32,416 nt of DNA. Origin: Bacteroidota bacterium. GTDB lineage: Bacteria; Bacteroidota; Ignavibacteria; Kapaibacteriales; UBA2268. A program made the position numbers and the translations under genes. This document shows positions 24,606 to 32,416 of this stretch, piece by piece. The DNA is taken from the NCBI GenBank assembly GCA_022707965.1, contig JAKIZO010000021.1:1-32416 (forward strand). The letters are read 5' to 3'. Every line of letters starts with the position of its first letter. Position 1 is the stretch's first letter. Under the pieces are notes generated by a model. It was not told the DNA's origin. It worked only from the letters and a program-made list of their open reading frames with translations, and ran no database searches.

Positions 24606-26450
24606 ATGCGTTACTCAAAAGAAACTATTGAGGAACTTAGATTTAAAGCCGATATCCTGGATGTTATTGGTGAATACCTCCGACTTAAACGCGTTGGCAA
24701 ACGCTATGTTGCTTTCTGCCCATTCCACGATGATAAAAAAACACCATCGTTTTCTATTTCTCCTGAATTGGGATTATATCATTGTTTCGGTTGTAAGCGT
24801 TCAGGTGACGCTTTCAAGTTTATTTCTGATTACTTAGGAATGACCTACACCGAAGCAATTGAGTTTTTAGCAAAAAAATATAACGTCAATTTAAAAGCAG
24901 TTGCCGACAAAAAATCAAGCGACGAAATTGATACTCTTTTCAACGTTCTCAGCTCAGCTGCCAATATTTACCACGCAAATTTATTCAAAAAAGAAAGTGC
25001 CGCCGCATTAGAATACTTCTATAAACGCAACTTTACGCAAAACACATTGAAAGAGTTTCTTTTAGGTTATTCGATAAATTATGATAACGTTATCCACGAA
25101 CTGAAAAAACTCGGATTTGATGAAAAAGCGATTGTAGATGCAGGAATTGCTGGACGACGCAACGATGGTTCTCTCTACGACAGATTCGCAGGACGTGTGA
25201 TTTTTACCATTCGGGATTTTCTTGGTCGTGTCGTTGGTTTCGGCGGACGTGATATTTCCGGTCGAGATAATGTTGCTAAATACGTCAATTCCCCGCAAAC
25301 GAAAATTTACGACAAAAGCAAAATCCTTTATGGTATATTTGAAGCGCGAAACGAAATTCGCAATCTCGATAAAGCAATTATTGTTGAGGGCTATATCGAT
25401 GTTATTTCCCTTCATCAAGCAGGTATAAAAAACGTTGTTGCCTCCTCCGGTACTGCCCTGACACAGAAACAACTTGATTTGCTCGGTCGTTACAGCAAAA
25501 ATCTATTTCTTGTTTTCGATGCCGACGAAGCAGGACAAAAAGCGACCTCACGAGCAATTGAACTTGGACTTTTGAAAGGTTTCGACCTAAAAATTGTAAC
25601 TCTGCCTGATGGCGAAGACCCCGATAGTCTTGTTAATAACCACGGAAAAGCACTATTTGAAGCAAGGCTTCGCGATAGCAAGACTTTTCTTAAATACTCT
25701 GTGGATACTTTTTTTGCCGGAAGCGAACCAACTGCTTTGGCTAAATCCAATTTTGCTCGCGATATGCTTGCTTTAATTAGCAAAATCCAGGATACTTTTC
25801 AGCACGATTTTCTCATCACCGAGCTTGCAAGCTTGCTCGATTTAACTGAAAATCAAGTTCGCCTCCTTTATTCTGAACGAAATAAAAATGTTAAGCCCAG
25901 CTCTCAGAAAATTGAAACCGATATTCCCGAAAAACCGCAAGATTTAATTGAAGAAGATACTCTTCATTTCAACGTCGATGAGATTTTTCCCGAAGAAAAG
26001 ATAATCATAAAATTAGCAATGAAATTGCCCCGATACTTCAAAATTATAGACGAAATTGGTGTTACAGAAGCTACTTTTATCTCTGCCTCCGCAAAAACTG
26101 TATACTCAATTATTCATGAATATTCGAATGAATTGAACATTTTGCAAAGCATTATCGAAGACGAAAATTATCCTTCAAGTGTAAAAAATTCTCTGATTTC
26201 TTTGATGATGGAAGAAGAAGCTCCCAGCGAAAGATGGAAAGAAATTGATGAAACAGTTGAAAACATTGACGTTAGAAAAATCATCTCCGATGCTCTTTTT
26301 AGATTAGAACTTCGAATTATCAACAACGAAATTGATGAAATCAAATCTCGTATCGCCAACGCCGATAGCGAGATTTTGGATAGATTACTGAAACGTCTGG
26401 CGGAACTTACCCACAAAAGAAATAGTCTAACCCAGAAAATTTTGTCCTGA
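24606..26450 (+). CDS. dnaG: DNA primase
   Basis: A 614-residue primase that makes RNA primers at the replication fork. The zinc-binding domain has Cys38, His41, Cys60 and Cys63. The Toprim core shows Glu261 (IVEGYIDVISLHQAG) and Asp305/Asp307 (FDADEAG). SSGTALT separates these. The C-terminal helicase-binding region is diverse (about 430-614). It starts 1 nt after folK and ends 2 nt from the convergent P-type ATPase. Confidence 0.96.
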   Translation: MRYSKETIEELRFKADILDVIGEYLRLKRVGKRYVAFCPFHDDKKTPSFSISPELGLYHCFGCKRSGDAFKFISDYLGMTYTEAIEFLAKKYNVNLKAVADKKSSDEIDTLFNVLSSAANIYHANLFKKESAAALEYFYKRNFTQNTLKEFLLGYSINYDNVIHELKKLGFDEKAIVDAGIAGRRNDGSLYDRFAGRVIFTIRDFLGRVVGFGGRDISGRDNVAKYVNSPQTKIYDKSKILYGIFEARNEIRNLDKAIIVEGYIDVISLHQAGIKNVVASSGTALTQKQLDLLGRYSKNLFLVFDADEAGQKATSRAIELGLLKGFDLKIVTLPDGEDPDSLVNNHGKALFEARLRDSKTFLKYSVDTFFAGSEPTALAKSNFARDMLALISKIQDTFQHDFLITELASLLDLTENQVRLLYSERNKNVKPSSQKIETDIPEKPQDLIEEDTLHFNVDEIFPEEKIIIKLAMKLPRYFKIIDEIGVTEATFISASAKTVYSIIHEYSNELNILQSIIEDENYPSSVKNSLISLMMEEEAPSERWKEIDETVENIDVRKIISDALFRLELRIINNEIDEIKSRIANADSEILDRLLKRLAELTHKRNSLTQKILS

Positions 26451-26452
26451 TT

Positions 26453-29173
26453 TTACTTTGCTTTCTTGTAAGCAAATTTGAAAATCTCGGCGACTAATAA
26501 AACCGACAACCCCAATATTATTGCTACCGCCCAATCTTGAATTGTCAGCGGAACAGTAGAAAATACCTTATTCATCGGCTGCCAGTTGATTGTCAGCACA
26601 CATAATATTATAGTAACACCAACTCCAACAATTAAGGTATTATTGTTCTTTATGCCATATTTAAAAAATGATTCAGTTATCGAACGCGTTGCAAATACAT
26701 TAAATATTCGTGCCATAATTAATGTAACGAAAAACATTGTCATTGCATATCGATGCGGTTCGTAAGCATATTGCATTGATATTCCCAAATTCCTCATTAC
26801 ATTTTGGATAAATTCATCATTGGAATAGGACATAAATACAGCAAAGCAAATTACTCCAATCCAGATTCCTATTACACCAATATAAGAAACAGATAATTTG
26901 TTAAGTATTCCTTCGCTTTTGGGGCGTGGCTTGCGTTGCATAATTCCTTTTTCGGGCGGTTCTACTCCCAATGTAATCGCTAAAATACCATCCATAACAA
27001 AGTTGATGAATAATATCTGCACCGCTGTAAGTGGCGTTGCAAATCCCGCCAGTAATGCTGCAACCAAGCCAAATACAGTCCCCATATTCCCGCTAAGCAA
27101 GTAAACAAGATACTTGCGTATATTTTCAAAAATGCTTCGACCTTCTTCCACCGCTGCCACAATTGATGCAAAATTATCATCTGTAAGTATCATATCGGCT
27201 GCTTCTTTGCTCACTTCTGTTCCCGTTATTCCCATTGCAACACCAATATCGGCACGCTTTAAAGACGGTGCGTCGTTCACTCCGTCGCCCGTCATTGCAA
27301 CTATGTTCCCTTTCTTTATCAATGCATCTACAATTTTCTGCTTGTGTGCGGGCGATATTCTCGCAAAAACCTCTACATTATCAATTACCTTTTCCAACTC
27401 TCCATCTTTCATTGCTTCCAATTCAGGACCTGCAATAGCAATTCCATTTTTCATTATCCCAAGTTCTTTTGCAATAGCAACAGCTGTAATTTTATGGTCG
27501 CCAGTTATCATTATTGGTTTTATTCCCGCTGTTTCGCAAAGTTTTATAGCATCTTTCACTTCTTCACGTGGTGGGTCAATCATACCAAATATTCCCAAAA
27601 AGGTCTGGCTTTTCTCTTGTTCGTCTTCTTTATCATCGAGCGCTTTTTTTGCAACAGCAATTGCACGTAGAGCGTTCTCTGCCATTTCCTGATAAACTTG
27701 CAAAATCCTGTCTCGAATTTCTCTGGTCAAAGGCTTTTCTGCTTCACCATCGAAATAAAAATCACATTGTGCAAGAATGATTTCAGGTGCTCCTTTCGAG
27801 ATAGCAATCATTTTGCCGTCAAATTGATTGACTGTTGTCATTTTTTTCGTTTCAGACGAAAATGGTATCTCGCCAACTCTTTTGTGCAGACTTTTTACAT
27901 TTTCTGGATCGAAACCTAACTTTTTCGCAAGAACAATGATTGAACCTTCTGTTGGGTCACCAACAATTTGCCATTCGTTTTCTACGAGTGTTAAATTCGC
28001 ATCATTGCATAATACTCCGCATAATACCGCTTCTGAAATTTGCTTATCCTGATGTGGATTAATTTCAACACCATTTTCAAGAATTTTGCCTTCGGGTGCA
28101 TACCCCGAACCCGTAATATCAAGTAATCTATCAAAAACATACACTTTTTTTATTGTCATTTCATCTTGTGTCAAAGTCCCTGTCTTATCCGAACAAATAA
28201 TATTGGTCGAACCAAGAGTTTCAACTGCGGGCAATTTCCTTATCAATGCTCTGCGTTTTACCATACGTTTTACTCCCAGAGCAAGTGTTATTGTAACTAC
28301 TGCGGGCAACGCTTCGGGAATAATAGCAACTGCAAGTGCCACCCCCCAAACAAACACTTCCGCCAGCGGCGAGCCTCTCAAAAAATCAAGAACGCTTACC
28401 AAAGTCGCAAGCACAATTGAGAAAATACCTAACTGCTTTCCTAATTTATCTAAATTCTTTTGCAATGGTGTGCGTTCTGTTTGTGTTTCGTCCAGAAGCG
28501 TTGCAATTTTCCCAAATTCCGTTTGCATTCCGGTATATACCACTACTGCTTCTGCACGACCCTGAACAATTGCTGTTCCCATATAAAGCATATTTTTTCT
28601 ATCGCCGAGCGGAATGTTGTCTCCTGAAATCGGGTTGCTATGCTTGCTTACAGGAACAGATTCTCCCGTTAGTGCCGCTTCTTCTACCCGCAATAAATTT
28701 GCATTAATTATTCTTGCATCAGCAGGAGCTTTGTCGCCCGCCGAAAGCAAGATAATATCACCAGGAACAAGCTCCTTAGCTGGTATTTCGATGATTTTTC
28801 CATTGCGTCGTACTTTGGCACTTGGGGACGCCATTTTGCGAAGCGATTCAATTGCTTTCCCTGCTTGAAATTCCTGCACAAATCCAGTAATTCCAGCCAA
28901 TACTACTATTACGATAATTGCAATTGGTTCTACTGCTTTGCCCAGAAGCATTGAAATTATTGCCGAAAGAATTAATATGTAAATAAGCAAATTGTTAAAT
29001 TGAGAAAGCAATAATTTCCAGGCGGGCTCTTTTTCTTTTTCTCGTAGTTCGTTTGCTCCAAATTTTTCTAATCTTGATTTTACATCTTCTTCTGTTAGAC
29101 CATTGATGTTAGTCCCCAGTGCTTTTAATGTTTCATCAATGCTCAATTTGTAATAATTGTTTTCTTGTGTCAT
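26453..29173 (-). CDS. cation-transporting P2-type ATPase (Ca2+-type)
   Basis: A 906-residue P2 ATPase. Visible: TGES (169-172), the phosphorylation site DKTGTLT with Asp329, and TGDGVNDAP (628-636). The helix-4 motif PEALP has Glu287, aligning to Glu309 of SERCA. In helix 5 Asn696 is kept but Thr699 sits where SERCA has Glu771; in helix 6 Asn724 and Asp728 are kept but Met727 sits where SERCA has Thr799. So the first of SERCA's two Ca2+ sites looks lost and the second kept, as in PMCA or PacL types. It probably exports Ca2+ from the cell, but the ion is not certain from sequence. Confidence 0.92.
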   Translation of the reverse strand: MTQENNYYKLSIDETLKALGTNINGLTEEDVKSRLEKFGANELREKEKEPAWKLLLSQFNNLLIYILILSAIISMLLGKAVEPIAIIVIVVLAGITGFVQEFQAGKAIESLRKMASPSAKVRRNGKIIEIPAKELVPGDIILLSAGDKAPADARIINANLLRVEEAALTGESVPVSKHSNPISGDNIPLGDRKNMLYMGTAIVQGRAEAVVVYTGMQTEFGKIATLLDETQTERTPLQKNLDKLGKQLGIFSIVLATLVSVLDFLRGSPLAEVFVWGVALAVAIIPEALPAVVTITLALGVKRMVKRRALIRKLPAVETLGSTNIICSDKTGTLTQDEMTIKKVYVFDRLLDITGSGYAPEGKILENGVEINPHQDKQISEAVLCGVLCNDANLTLVENEWQIVGDPTEGSIIVLAKKLGFDPENVKSLHKRVGEIPFSSETKKMTTVNQFDGKMIAISKGAPEIILAQCDFYFDGEAEKPLTREIRDRILQVYQEMAENALRAIAVAKKALDDKEDEQEKSQTFLGIFGMIDPPREEVKDAIKLCETAGIKPIMITGDHKITAVAIAKELGIMKNGIAIAGPELEAMKDGELEKVIDNVEVFARISPAHKQKIVDALIKKGNIVAMTGDGVNDAPSLKRADIGVAMGITGTEVSKEAADMILTDDNFASIVAAVEEGRSIFENIRKYLVYLLSGNMGTVFGLVAALLAGFATPLTAVQILFINFVMDGILAITLGVEPPEKGIMQRKPRPKSEGILNKLSVSYIGVIGIWIGVICFAVFMSYSNDEFIQNVMRNLGISMQYAYEPHRYAMTMFFVTLIMARIFNVFATRSITESFFKYGIKNNNTLIVGVGVTIILCVLTINWQPMNKVFSTVPLTIQDWAVAIILGLSVLLVAEIFKFAYKKAK

Positions 29174-29436
29174 ATTTACTCTATTAATTATTTAACTTTC
29201 GACTATTTCATATATAGTTAATTATAATAATAACAATATTCTGCAAAATACATAGAGAAATGGTTAATAGTATTCAATGATTTATTTTGTCAGAAAAAAT
29301 GCTTTGTTTCATAAGTCTTTGTTTTTTTAATGATATATTCAATTTACTCCCATCAATTTCCTTCACTGGCATCATTCTTGACGTATTTTCTGTGATTTTG
29401 TTTTTTGAAAATTTACAAACAATATAGAGGTTCCAA

Positions 29437-29802
29437 ATGAAAGTTACAGAAATTCGCCCATCGAGCATTCCCTCGGTTGATGTAAAATCTTTTCAACCCG
29501 AAAAAGTTGAAAAAAAAGCTGAAAACAATACTATCAAGGACAAAGTCGAAATATCTGCCGAAAGTATGAATTGGCAAAAGGACATTTTGCTTTCTGCATT
29601 AGAATTAATTGAGAATAAAGTACAACCAGACGCAAGCCACCCGCTGGACAAAGTAGAAAATCGACCAATTGAAACTTTCGAAGAAGCTCTTCTAGAACTT
29701 CGTTTCTTAAACACAGATGTCTATTCAAAAGAAGCTTTAGGTGCCCAGGCGAATATAAAAGCCGAAGACATTCTCTCTTTATTTGTTGAGGAAGCAGCAT
29801 AA
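29437..29802 (+). CDS. small hypothetical protein
   Basis: A 121-residue cytosolic-looking protein with AGAGG 6 nt before the ATG. The N-terminal third is Lys/Glu/Pro-rich and likely disordered; the rest is helical (EISAESMNWQKDILLSALELIENK, then FEEALLELRFLN). The string KDKVEIS loosely recalls the DxVxLS of FlgM-type anti-sigma factors, but the rest does not match well. I do not assign a function. The ATPase lies upstream on the other strand. The stop codon sits in the loop of a small hairpin. Confidence 0.6.
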   Translation: MKVTEIRPSSIPSVDVKSFQPEKVEKKAENNTIKDKVEISAESMNWQKDILLSALELIENKVQPDASHPLDKVENRPIETFEEALLELRFLNTDVYSKEALGAQANIKAEDILSLFVEEAA

Positions 29803-29812
29803 GCTGCTTCTT
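29789..29812. terminator. weak bidirectional hairpin between 29437 gene and cdd
   Basis: GAAGCAGC (29791-29798) pairs with GCTGCTTC (29803-29810), extending about two more pairs; the 4-nt loop holds the stop codon of the plus-strand gene. It ends next to the cdd stop at 29813. No strong T run. Confidence 0.4.
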
Positions 29813-30244
29813 CTACAATTGTTTAAAAGCATAAGGAAGGAGCTCGCTTAGCGAAGTAGTGAATATTTCTTTGATTTTCTCTTCGCTATCCAAATTTACA
29901 CACACGATACTCACATTACCATTTGAAAATTCGACCATTTTCTGTCTGCATAGACCACAGGGAACCGAGTAAGCCGTTGATTTCAAAACAATTGCTATTT
30001 CTTTCAAGTTTCTGCACCCCGATTTCACCATCGCATCAATTGCGACCATCTCAGCGTGCGAAGTGAGAGTGTAATCAATAGATTCAATGTTGCAACCCGT
30101 GTGAATGTTATCTTCTTCATCTAATACAGCCGCCCCTACTTTGAAATTAGAATAAGGTGCGTAAGCATTTTTCCGTGCTTCGATTGCTGCGTCAACAAGT
30201 TCAATTTGTCTCTTGCTCAGCTGATTTAACTCTACTTTCTTCAT
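29813..30244 (-). CDS. cdd: cytidine deaminase (short type, His zinc ligand)
   Basis: A 143-residue cytidine deaminase that converts cytidine and deoxycytidine to uridine forms for salvage. GAAVLDEEDNIHTGCNIES, the catalytic HAE (His63, Glu65) and PCGLCRQ (Cys96, Cys99) are visible. Short homotetrameric enzymes normally have CAER here; this one has HAEM, which is the E. coli-type ligand set on the short form. AGGA lies 5 nt before the ATG at 30244. It overlaps the YbaN gene by 44 nt. Confidence 0.92.
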   Translation of the reverse strand: MKKVELNQLSKRQIELVDAAIEARKNAYAPYSNFKVGAAVLDEEDNIHTGCNIESIDYTLTSHAEMVAIDAMVKSGCRNLKEIAIVLKSTAYSVPCGLCRQKMVEFSNGNVSIVCVNLDSEEKIKEIFTTSLSELLPYAFKQL

Positions 30245-30614
30245 AAATATCCTGTTTCAATGTTTTTATCATCAAAATGTGTGCTGATACTGCAATAGCA
30301 ACTACTGCAAGTAATACTCTAACCCATAATTCTTCCGTTGCGTATATAATCGTCGTAATAATCACAGCCCAGAGCAATACAATCACAACTATTTTGTGTA
30401 TTAAGAGCATTCCTTTGTGTTCTTTGTAATTTCTTATATAAGAACCAAAAAGCGAGTTGTTTATTAGCCAATAATAAAATCTTGGTGAGCTTTTTGCAAA
30501 CAAATATGCAGTCAATAATAAAAACGGTGTCGTTGGCAGAATAGGAATAAAAATACCGAAAATTCCACAACCAAGCGAAATAAAACCTAATACGATATAT
30601 ATAGTTTTTACCAT
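30201..30614 (-). CDS. YbaN-like (DUF454) inner-membrane protein
   Basis: A 137-residue membrane protein of the DUF454/YbaN family: GFISLGCGIFGIFIPILPTTPFLLL at the start, AKSSPRFYYWLINNSLFGSYIRNY in the loop and two or more helices after. Function not established. It starts 3 nt after the MATE stop, and its last 44 nt lie inside cdd, so MATE-YbaN-cdd form one unit. Confidence 0.9.
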   Translation of the reverse strand: MVKTIYIVLGFISLGCGIFGIFIPILPTTPFLLLTAYLFAKSSPRFYYWLINNSLFGSYIRNYKEHKGMLLIHKIVVIVLLWAVIITTIIYATEELWVRVLLAVVAIAVSAHILMIKTLKQDIYEESRVKSAEQETN

Positions 30615-30617
30615 AAT

Positions 30618-31985
30618 TTACAAAGACGAATGAGTTGAAATCAATTGTTTATTCATTTTTCTTAACAAGTAAAGAAATCTACCCGTCAATATTACTGCGG
30701 CAAAAAACAATCCTATCAAATATCCCCACCAAATTCCTTTAACGCCAAAATTTAAATATATTCCCAGCAAATACGCACTCGGCAATGTAATTATCCAGTA
30801 AGATAGCAAAGAAATTAATGTCGGATAATTCACATCTTGCAGCCCCCGAAGTGCTCCAAGTGCTGTAACCTGCGTCCCATCCATTATTTGAAACAACCCC
30901 GCAATAATCATCAGCTGTGCCGCAATATCTATTACGTCAGGCTCGTTAATGTATATCGATGGTATTGCATACCGTCCGAGTATAAACAATACACCACAAA
31001 CCGTCATAAAAGCCAGCACCATATAAAATGAGGAAAATCCCGCCACTTTCAATCTGTGATATTTTCGTTCGCCAAGCAGATTGCTTATTCTTATTGTTGC
31101 GGTTGAGGATACCCCACTCGACATAAGAAAAGTAAGTGATGCAAGGCTTATTACAATTTGATATGCCGCTAATTGTTTCGCTCCAAGCCAACCCGTCATC
31201 AATGCTCCAACTACAAAAGCACCAACTTCTAAGATATGCTGCACACCAATCGGCAACCCCAATTTGAAAAATTCCTTAATCCTTTCGTAAGATAAATATT
31301 TGAAAGAAACTTTTTCTAAATATATTCTCAAAGAATTGCTGTATTTCATTAAAACAATATAACAAATCGCCATCAAACTTCTCGATATTACAGTTGCAAC
31401 AGCAGCACCATTGAGCCCCATTTCGGGAAACCCAAGCTTCCCAAAAATTAACCCATAATTCAATATTACGTTTACAACATTGCATATTAGAATTATAACC
31501 ATTCCAGGTTTTGTTTTGGTCAGCCCATCAACAAATTGCTTGTAATGCATAAAAATAAAGTAGGGTAGCCAGGAAATCACTAAAATTTGATAATAGGGGA
31601 TAGCAAGTTCGATTACTTCTTGTTTTTGCTGCAAATAAGGAAATAAGTATGTTATCAAATACATAATAGCTGTGAGCAATACACCAAAGCCAATCGTTGC
31701 TAACAGCCCATTAATAAATATGCTTTGAAGCAGTCCGGTATTTCGTTCGCCGTACGCTTTTCCTACTATCGTTGTTGTTGCATAAGAAATGCCCAATCCA
31801 AATACAAACACCAGTATGAAAACATTATGAGCAACCGACGCCGCCGCAAGCTGCAACGAACCCAATTGCCCAACCATTATTGTATCGGCAATCGAAGTAA
31901 TCATATGCCCCGCTTGCCCAAGCACTAATGGATAGGCTATTTTCCAGTTTATTTTATAATGTATTTTATATTCTCTACTTAACAT
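30618..31985 (-). CDS. MATE-family multidrug efflux transporter
   Basis: A 455-residue protein with about 12 membrane helices arranged as two halves. APLVLGQ-like entry (AYPLVLGQAGHMITSIADTIMVGQLG) and SRSLMAICYIVLM, TALGALRGLQDVNYPTLISL are family hallmarks. It exports drugs or metabolites using an H+ or Na+ gradient. I take the ATG at 31985, because the upstream ATG at 32021 lies inside the nuoC terminator hairpin. That terminator ends 11 nt before this ATG. Confidence 0.9.
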   Translation of the reverse strand: MLSREYKIHYKINWKIAYPLVLGQAGHMITSIADTIMVGQLGSLQLAAASVAHNVFILVFVFGLGISYATTTIVGKAYGERNTGLLQSIFINGLLATIGFGVLLTAIMYLITYLFPYLQQKQEVIELAIPYYQILVISWLPYFIFMHYKQFVDGLTKTKPGMVIILICNVVNVILNYGLIFGKLGFPEMGLNGAAVATVISRSLMAICYIVLMKYSNSLRIYLEKVSFKYLSYERIKEFFKLGLPIGVQHILEVGAFVVGALMTGWLGAKQLAAYQIVISLASLTFLMSSGVSSTATIRISNLLGERKYHRLKVAGFSSFYMVLAFMTVCGVLFILGRYAIPSIYINEPDVIDIAAQLMIIAGLFQIMDGTQVTALGALRGLQDVNYPTLISLLSYWIITLPSAYLLGIYLNFGVKGIWWGYLIGLFFAAVILTGRFLYLLRKMNKQLISTHSSL

Positions 31986-31996
31986 TTTATGAAATA

Positions 31997-32024
31997 AAAA
32001 TGTGGTTTTTGCAAACCACATTTT
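31997..32024 (-). terminator. terminator downstream of nuoC
   Basis: A perfect 12-bp stem (AAAATGTGGTTT with AAACCACATTTT) with a 4-nt loop. On the minus strand the stem is followed by a T-rich stretch. It lies 27 nt after the nuoC stop and 11 nt before the MATE start. Confidence 0.8.
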
Positions 32025-32051
32025 AGTTTGTTATCAAAAAGTAGAAAGCAA

Positions 32052-32416
32052 TTACTTTTCACCATACTTTTCCGGATATGGCGGAAGTGGCAATGAATCA
32101 GGTATGCCCATCAGCGGGAAGTCTTTCCTCAAAGGATAAATCGGTTCGCCTGTTTCAGGATTAACATAATCTTCAGGCATATAAAAACGCCGCAAATCAG
32201 GATGACCAACAAATTTTATCCCATACATATCATAAGTTTCTCTTTCGTACCAATTTGCCGAAGCCCACACACCTGTCAATGTTGGACAGGAACAATCATT
32301 TTCATCTATCTCTGTTTTAATTCTTACCCTGCTTTTGAATTTGTTCGAGTAAAGAAAATATACGACTTCGAAGCGTTCTTCTTTTTTGTCCAGCCAATCA
32401 ATTGCAGTTACATCAA
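32052..32416 (-). CDS. nuoC: NADH-quinone oxidoreductase subunit C (5' part cut off)
   Basis: The C-terminal ~120 residues of NuoC run to the window's right edge. DVTAIDWLDKKEERFEVVYFLYS and the signature WASANWYERETYDMYGIKFVGHPDLRRFYMPEDY, then PLRKDFPL, are the family core. NuoC is part of the peripheral arm of complex I, which moves electrons from NADH to quinone. The gene end is followed directly by a terminator, not by nuoD, so the usual cluster is interrupted here on the 3' side. Confidence 0.95.
   Translation of the reverse strand, partial: DVTAIDWLDKKEERFEVVYFLYSNKFKSRVRIKTEIDENDCSCPTLTGVWASANWYERETYDMYGIKFVGHPDLRRFYMPEDYVNPETGEPIYPLRKDFPLMGIPDSLPLPPYPEKYGEK

Noticed and set aside
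27114-28707. long plus-strand frames of 108-192 residues
   Set aside because: They are antisense to the P-type ATPase, which has all family motifs; low-complexity Ser/Ile content is a strand effect.
29274-29468. 64-residue minus-strand frame upstream of the 29437 gene
   Set aside because: Overlaps the leader and start of the plus-strand gene, no ribosome-binding site and no motif.
1-32416. CRISPR array, tRNA or rRNA genes, phage or transposase genes
   Set aside because: No regular short repeats, cloverleaf-like conserved boxes or matching proteins were found by eye; a covariance-model scan would be more sensitive.

Overview
The window is AT-rich and carries a bacterial chromosome segment with tightly packed genes on both strands. 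Several signs point to the Bacteroidota/Chlorobi side of the FCB group, perhaps an Ignavibacteria- or Kapabacteria-like lineage. Five upstream regions contain a TTG (three of them TTTG) followed 19-20 nt later by TAnnTTTG, which is the -33/-7 promoter known from Bacteroidota. Protein families common in that group are present (PiT permease, DUF4292, DUF6588, PD40 lipoproteins with short Bacteroidota-style lipoboxes). Unlike typical Bacteroidota, several genes also have clear Shine-Dalgarno sequences, which fits an early branch. The taxonomic call is inference.

Layout. 1-5085 is mostly minus strand: a cut-off PiT phosphate permease, a U32 peptidase broken by a one-base frameshift, a TIGR01777 epimerase, ribosomal proteins L9 and S6 (without S18 between them), and a DUF4292 lipoprotein. 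5163-7717 is plus strand: two tiny tandem membrane proteins and a DUF6588 protein joined by ATGA overlaps, then a DUF481 outer-membrane protein. 7807-11279 carries a sensory-type [FeFe]-hydrogenase with a PAS domain, an overlapping SpoIIE-type phosphatase, and ferritin. 11573-14259 has L19 diverging from glycyl-tRNA synthetase, a MITE-like element and the RNA ligase-like phosphodiesterase ThpR.

14481-19968 is a compact four-gene operon of unrecognised envelope proteins: a small beta-barrel candidate and three lipoproteins, the last a 913-residue protein with PD40-like repeats and a degenerate OmpA-like C-terminus. It ends in a strong hairpin terminator. This is the best candidate here for an undescribed system.

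20130-26450 holds an amino-acid permease coupled to an AraC regulator, a convergent GT4 glycosyltransferase, and a folB-folK-dnaG operon. 26453-32416 holds a Ca2+-type P-ATPase, a small unknown protein, a MATE-YbaN-cdd operon and the 3' part of nuoC followed at once by a terminator. No tRNA, rRNA, CRISPR array or transposase was seen. No gene-free gap exceeds 300 bases.
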